From contig OW203761.1 in assembly GCA_934045905.1 (NCBI GenBank), forward strand, positions 33,778,964-33,842,963: a DNA stretch of 64,000 nucleotides, given 5' to 3'. The notes under the pieces were generated by a model. The model saw only the letters and a program-made list of their open reading frames with translations. It was not told where the DNA came from and ran no database searches. The position numbers and the translations under genes are program-made. This DNA comes from Leuctra nigra (taxonomy: Eukaryota > Arthropoda > Insecta > Plecoptera > Leuctridae). This document shows, one piece after another, positions 59,201 to 64,000 of this stretch. Numbering within the stretch: the stretch's first letter is position 1; every line of letters starts with the position of its first letter.

Positions 59201-62200
59201 ACATTCATGTAAGCAATTAGATTTACTTTGACGAGATATACACAAAAGTCCAACAAAACAACGATGGTTTTCCAGTTCAGAATTTAATTTTTACAAGTGA
59301 ATCGAAAATTGCTTAAACGATTGTCAACCTTTGATGAATCCTCCCATTAAACTTTTATCCAGAAAGATAATACGCCATTTGATTACAGATTTCTCTTTTA
59401 AGGTCAATGCAAAAATCTTGACTCTTCACTCTTCAGGTACTTCTCGCACAATGGCCAATGATTCGTTCAACTCTTTGACTTTGCGCAGGTGTGTGAGAAC
59501 GACATCATGGTGGTGGACGTGATCAACCGGATGCCGGGTCACGAGGTCACGATGCACTGGCGAGGTCAGCCGGTCACCGAGACACCCTTCATGGACGGGG
59601 TGGCGATGTTGACGCAATGCCCCATTCCAAGTGGCACGACGTTCCAGTACAAGTTCAGAGCGTCCAGACCTGGAACTCATATTTGGCACGCACAATCAGG
59701 TGAGGATCAGTAGTCATTTGTCGAACTAACATAGTTGTCACAGTATGCGTTTTCTGCCGTTGCGGTGAACAACCGGATTGGTTTGAATAACACAAAGATG
59801 TCACTATATTATTTAAACACGTGTAATTTTCAAACCACACCATGTTTCGCAGCAGCTGCTGTAACGGCCTTAGATCGAAGAAGGAGGAAAATGAGGAGAA
59901 GAGAATCGACATGAAAAGCCTCAATTTCCTGTGATATTTATAGTTTTGTCACAGCTTTAATTAAATTGTTGACTTAGAAAGAAAAAGCTAATTCATTCAG
60001 ATTGAACATAAAATCCGTTTTTAACTCTTTTATACTCCCCTCTCTCCCAAAAAAAGGAGCCTATTTATGTGTTTTCTATTCTCGTTCTAAGTTTCTCTCG
60101 TGATATTGCAGATCTTGTAGAGATCTTTATGATGCCCGCAAATCAGAAACAATAACAATGATATTTGAAATGATTTGCAGACGGCGACATTGACGGGATC
60201 GTCGGAGCATTGGTCGTTCGACAGACGGAGTCGAGGAATCTCCAACGCGACCTCTACGACGTCGACGACATCAACCACGTAGTGGTCGTCAACCTCTGGC
60301 ACGACAAGGGCGTCGACGACTCCCTGCTCATCAACGGGCGATCACAAAACAAAGTGAATATTCATACCATTGCACCTTTTCTCGTAGAGATTGTTATTAC
60401 GTGGTCGTTTTTACTCATCTACTGTTCGTTAATTAGCTTTAATTTACTACACCTCATTTCCTGTAGTTAATTAAGATTGCCTTTAATGTGATGCCATCAT
60501 GAGGAATTGACGGACTCAATAATAACAGTACAGATTCACAGATAAATTGTGTACATGTTAGGGAAATAATTAATATCTAACATTTCTTTGTTTTGATTTA
60601 CTAGCCTCTCACTTTAAGTAAGGTATAAAGAACCTTGCAACTATGACTCGACATTTGCATTTGAATTAAGAAACATTTTTCTTATCAGTATCAGTAACTG
60701 ATATGGTAACTGAGTATCAGTAAAGTATCAGTAACAGAACTAAATAATGCCACACACTTGCTTACATTACGGCCTCTGATACGACCTCAGTGACAATTAA
60801 TAATATTTAAATAATCGTGAGGTCTTATCAGTGGTTATCATTTACTCCAGTGTATGGCATTATTTAGTACCTATAGTGAGTTAAAATGGGCTTTCACTTT
60901 GATTATTGAAAAATTCTATTCGCGTGAAGAAAAAACTCAAAAGAACACTTTAAAGAACCGCGCGCGTCCCTAATGATTCCAATGATTGCATAATGTTCCA
61001 GCTGGAGGGTGGCGAGTTCCCGCCAACCGAGTTCACGGTGATTCCCGGCATGCGACATCGATTCCGATTGGCCAACGCTGGAGGCAGAGGCAACAACTGT
61101 CCAATCAGGATCGCCGCGGACGGTCACGTGTTCAGAGTCATCGCTCTGGACGGGAATCCTATCGTGCCCAGAGACACCAGTGCCATTGAACTAGCAGAGG
61201 GTTAGTCCAACTAGAGCACGAAATATCGAGCATTGACTAGAAGATCACAAGACTTGTTAAAAATTGGAAAAAAGTGAATATGGTCATCCAGGACTCGAAC
61301 CAGGGTCTCTGGGTAGTGTTAAAGCAACAAGATGAACCATGATGAACTAACAAAAAATGTTGACGTTTTTACAGCTATTCGTAATATCTGTACTGCGAGA
61401 ACAGGGGAATAGAATCCACACAAAAGCTCCATTACCTGGGGTACCTATTTGAGCTTTTAAGATGTCAAAATTCTTCACTGTCAAAATTCTTGACTTTAAA
61501 ATGGACTTTTGACATTGACAGTTTAATGAAAACTCAAACGCAATACTTGAATGCATAATTTTCCAAGAAATAGAGCTTTTTGTGTGGATTTCCCTTCTTC
61601 GGGCTGGTATACAGATATTACTACAGGAAGTTAATGTTCTGATTTGCTTAAGTATTGCATAACACCGCTCATCTATGCTCCATCATGCTCACTAAGTACT
61701 TTTCATTGCAACTACAAGCAGGTTTAATATTGTGTTTATCCTTCAAAGTATACTTCAACTCGCCATATAATTATCTCTCATTACATTCAAGAATTCCACT
61801 TCCAGGAGAAAGAGCTGACATCGTGCTGCACGCAAATCAACCGCACTCTTCCTACAACCTCCTTGCTTCCGCGCTGTGCGGCGCCGCGACGCATCATGGC
61901 GTCGCCGTCGTCCGCTACGACGCCCCCGACGCCCTGGTGGCGACGTCCAGCAACGAGGTCGACGACGAAGTGGAGAGCTTGACGACCAGGACGTGTAGAA
62001 GAGAGAAGAATGGGATTTGTCTCGAGAATGTGGAGGCGTTGATGAAAATGCCGCAAGAGTTGACGGGGATGATGGATAACACTTTGTATTTGCCATATGG
62101 TTACATTCCAGACGGGGAGTTCAGTGATTCTTTAGAGTGTAAGTATTTTGTTCAAATAATAATTAATTTCTCATCTACTGTTTATCGGAATGAGTTTCTG

Positions 62201-63244
62201 AAATTAAATGAGATATTTCTAAACTTATCTTATATTATATATGTAAATACTGAAATAATATCAATCCGTTTACCATCTAATTAAAATAACAACAGTATAA
62301 TAATAGTCACATAGGTAGGGCCTACACTAAACATTTTCCCAAGAAGTAGCATTGTATTTCAATATATGAATAAGTCAATAGAAGAGATATGTCCACATTA
62401 AAAAAATATGAACAGCCTTCACCTAAAGAAATTGGTGTCAGTTCTGTATAGTGTTCAATATTTACTTTTTAAACTCACTTTAGTTTCAAATTTCTGACTC
62501 ACTCCAATGTTGTTAAATCGGAACCGGTATTTTTACATCATTCACTCGAATTATATAATTTCGATTATCTCATATAATTTTGGCGAATATTATGCGTTCA
62601 CCGTCAGATATTCCTCTGGCTGACCTAGATTGTGCGAGTTGTCTTTACCTACAGCAAGAACCACGCTGTAGGATATCTTGATAACTTTCTCCAACCACTG
62701 AGATCAAATCAACACTTTTGTTACGACTTACTCAGTGAAAACACAATTACGTGAAATATAAAAACTGCACTAATCATTTTATAACTCGGAATGGTATTTA
62801 CAACCACAATATTTTTTTGCTGACCAGGGATACTGTATTTTACTCAAATGAGCCATTTATAATATGTTAATCACACATACTTTTAAAATAGTTTGTTAAG
62901 TGTGCTAGTAAAGATTTACTTACAGATAGTGGTCGAGGGACTCCAAAACTTATACAAACTTTGTTCGAAAACATGTACCTATATTAACATGTACATCTAC
63001 ATTGAATCTAACAAGCCGTAATCTTTTTGTCTAGATTTGTCTCCCCGTGTGCCTTACATGAACAACATGACCTTCATCTATCCGTCGTCTCCGCTGCTCA
63101 CTCAGCCCGACGACGTGAACTCCGACCTCCTGTGCAGCCAGAACAGACGACCAGGGAGGTGTCGGGAGACAGATCTCTGTGAATGTGTTCATGTCGTGGA
63201 CATCGCGCTGTACTCGACGGTGGAGGTCGTGCTAGTAGATGAAG
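56212..63244 (+). CDS. multicopper oxidase-related protein (MCORP)-like, laccase fold lacking copper ligands; partial at right edge
   Basis: Exons in phase: 56212-56308 (first exon a), 58718-58817, 59088-59208, 59489-59699, 60181-60353, 61002-61200, 61806-62138, 63035-63244; the rest lies beyond the window. About 480 residues are seen. The first exon encodes one hydrophobic segment (signal anchor or signal peptide). A cysteine-rich N-terminus (SCIRPCHELEMPMICRL, CSECPRNSTDC) is typical of insect laccases. Cupredoxin domain 1 follows, with NRQIPGPNI, HWRG, MDGVAMLTQCPI and GTHIWHAQS, then domain 2 (FTVIPGMRHRFRLANAG). In active laccases the first two copper motifs are HWHG and WHAHS; here the second His of each is Arg and Gln. 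That loss matches the insect MCORP family, reported in Tribolium to matter for reproduction, rather than a working laccase. Laccase oxidase activity is therefore unlikely. Confidence 0.88.
57190..57232. repeat. direct tandem duplication of 21-22 bp
   Basis: GCATCAGTGGTTGTTAGGAG occurs twice in tandem in the intron between the two MCORP-like first exons. Confidence 0.8.
57567..57669 (+). CDS. alternative first exon b of the MCORP-like gene
   Basis: An ATG opens 34 codons ending in G|GTAAGA, phase 1, exactly as first exon a (56212-56308) ends in G|GTACGT. The two peptides share a hydrophobic core and end: IIIGMASVVTTIIYFTPIP in a, IIIGLTTVVATILWLTPLP in b. Either can be spliced to 58718 in frame (completing a Gly/Glu codon junction). 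They look like a duplicated first exon, probably with separate promoters, giving two N-termini for the same ectodomain. Confidence 0.75.
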
Positions 63245-64000
63245 GTAAAACACTCAACAGGTGTCATGTCCAGTCATCTTTCGAACTTGGCAAAATGTAA
63301 CAAACTTTTCCACATTTATTCATACCAGACGTAACAATTACTTATCATATTCCTACCTGAATAGATTTTATGGCTACCCACTAAATTTATCTATCAGATA
63401 ACTTCGTATTTTCAAATACATAACATAGCGCGACGGGAATAGAATCCTTATATTATAGACAGCTTTTACGTTGTCCCAAGTTATCTAAGGCCCGGTTGTA
63501 ATGCCCCGATAAAGTTAGCAGATTGAAACCTTGGCAACAGCCAATAAACACAGCCATAGACTGCTAAAGTGAACTTTAGGCTAAAGTGAACTTTATCTTA
63601 CTTGTCAGAACATTGTACAACCGTGCCTAAGAAGTAAAAAAGTTTAAACCCGCAGGACGGTGTATCATTTACAACACGGGCATTCACAACCCGCGTCGTC
63701 GAGAGACTGATAACTGATAAGATAAGTGATAACAGGTGGACGGAAGTCATCACACTAACCACCAAACACCCCAGTCCAGTCTCTCTGGCCCAACGGCTGA
63801 CAGAGTTGAATGGGTGACCCATCTAACTTCTGAACCCGTTCAATGTTGCCCAAAACCTGACGATCTGGCGAGAACCGATTTAGGTATCGAACAACGTTAA
63901 AACGGATATACAGCCCATGGAGCCCATTTGTGTAGATTCTGTTCCCATTCTCTCGCAATCAGAATGTGACAGCTCAGATTGACTGTATGTTTGAGCTCTG
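63245..64000. other. MCORP-like intron 8, no exon seen
   Basis: From the GTAAAA donor at 63245 to the window edge I see no exon for cupredoxin domain 3, which carries the HPFHLHG-type motif in active relatives. It must lie further right. Confidence 0.5.

Noticed and set aside
61268..61345. Second tRNA-like sequence on the minus strand
   Set aside because: A B-box-like GGTTCGAGTCC and a possible acceptor pairing exist, but the 5' half does not form a D arm or anticodon arm. At most a degraded SINE fragment.
61755..62096. Arginine-rich minus-strand frame
   Set aside because: Antisense shadow of MCORP-like exon 61806-62138.

Overview
The window is eukaryotic nuclear DNA, almost certainly from an insect. 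It is AT-rich, its genes are split by GT-AG introns, it is full of short inverted-repeat transposons, and it carries a gene of the insect-type multicopper oxidase-related protein family. I cannot fix the order or species. Exon models below were built by eye from splice consensus, reading phase and remembered family alignments; no search was run.

Layout. (1) 1-2530, minus: a coiled-coil gene resembling CCDC157, running off the left edge. (2) 2.5-5.1 kb: intergenic, with a decayed LINE 3' end and a GAN-rich simple repeat. (3) 5.1-14.9 kb, minus: two tandem neprilysin-like M13 metallopeptidases, each with an uninterrupted CDS, sharing an upstream block with two conserved inverted CCAAT boxes. 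(4) 14.9-18.2 kb: gene-poor, with a hAT-type MITE flanked by a perfect 8-bp target duplication. (5) 18248-30333, plus: TRAPPC11, a complete 15-exon model of 1,116 codons whose phases all agree; its introns hold at least seven MITE or Helitron-like insertions. (6) 31210-38727 and 43594-51829, minus: two copies of a carboxypeptidase M-like M14 gene inside a tandem segmental duplication of about 11-12 kb. (7) 56212-63244 and beyond, plus: a laccase-like gene that has lost copper ligands, with two homologous alternative first exons; it runs off the right edge.

Three secreted or cell-surface products lie here (neprilysins, carboxypeptidases, MCORP-like protein), next to two intracellular ones (TRAPPC11 for trafficking, CCDC157-like). 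Neprilysin and carboxypeptidase M both trim extracellular peptides, so a shared peptide-processing theme is possible, but the clustering may be accidental. A degraded MCORP exon at 42.03 kb, between the two carboxypeptidase copies, suggests that the segmental duplication once included part of the MCORP gene and was then cut back.

Because the two carboxypeptidase units are alignable, one copy often shows the empty site of an insertion in the other. This separates insertions older than the duplication (the partial Helitron-like copies at 33.96 and 47.58 kb) from younger ones (the 1.8-kb foldback at 44.5 kb, the 828-bp foldback at 51.9 kb, the hAT MITE at 53.5 kb, the tRNA-containing insert at 49.3 kb and the Helitron-like element at 50.4 kb).
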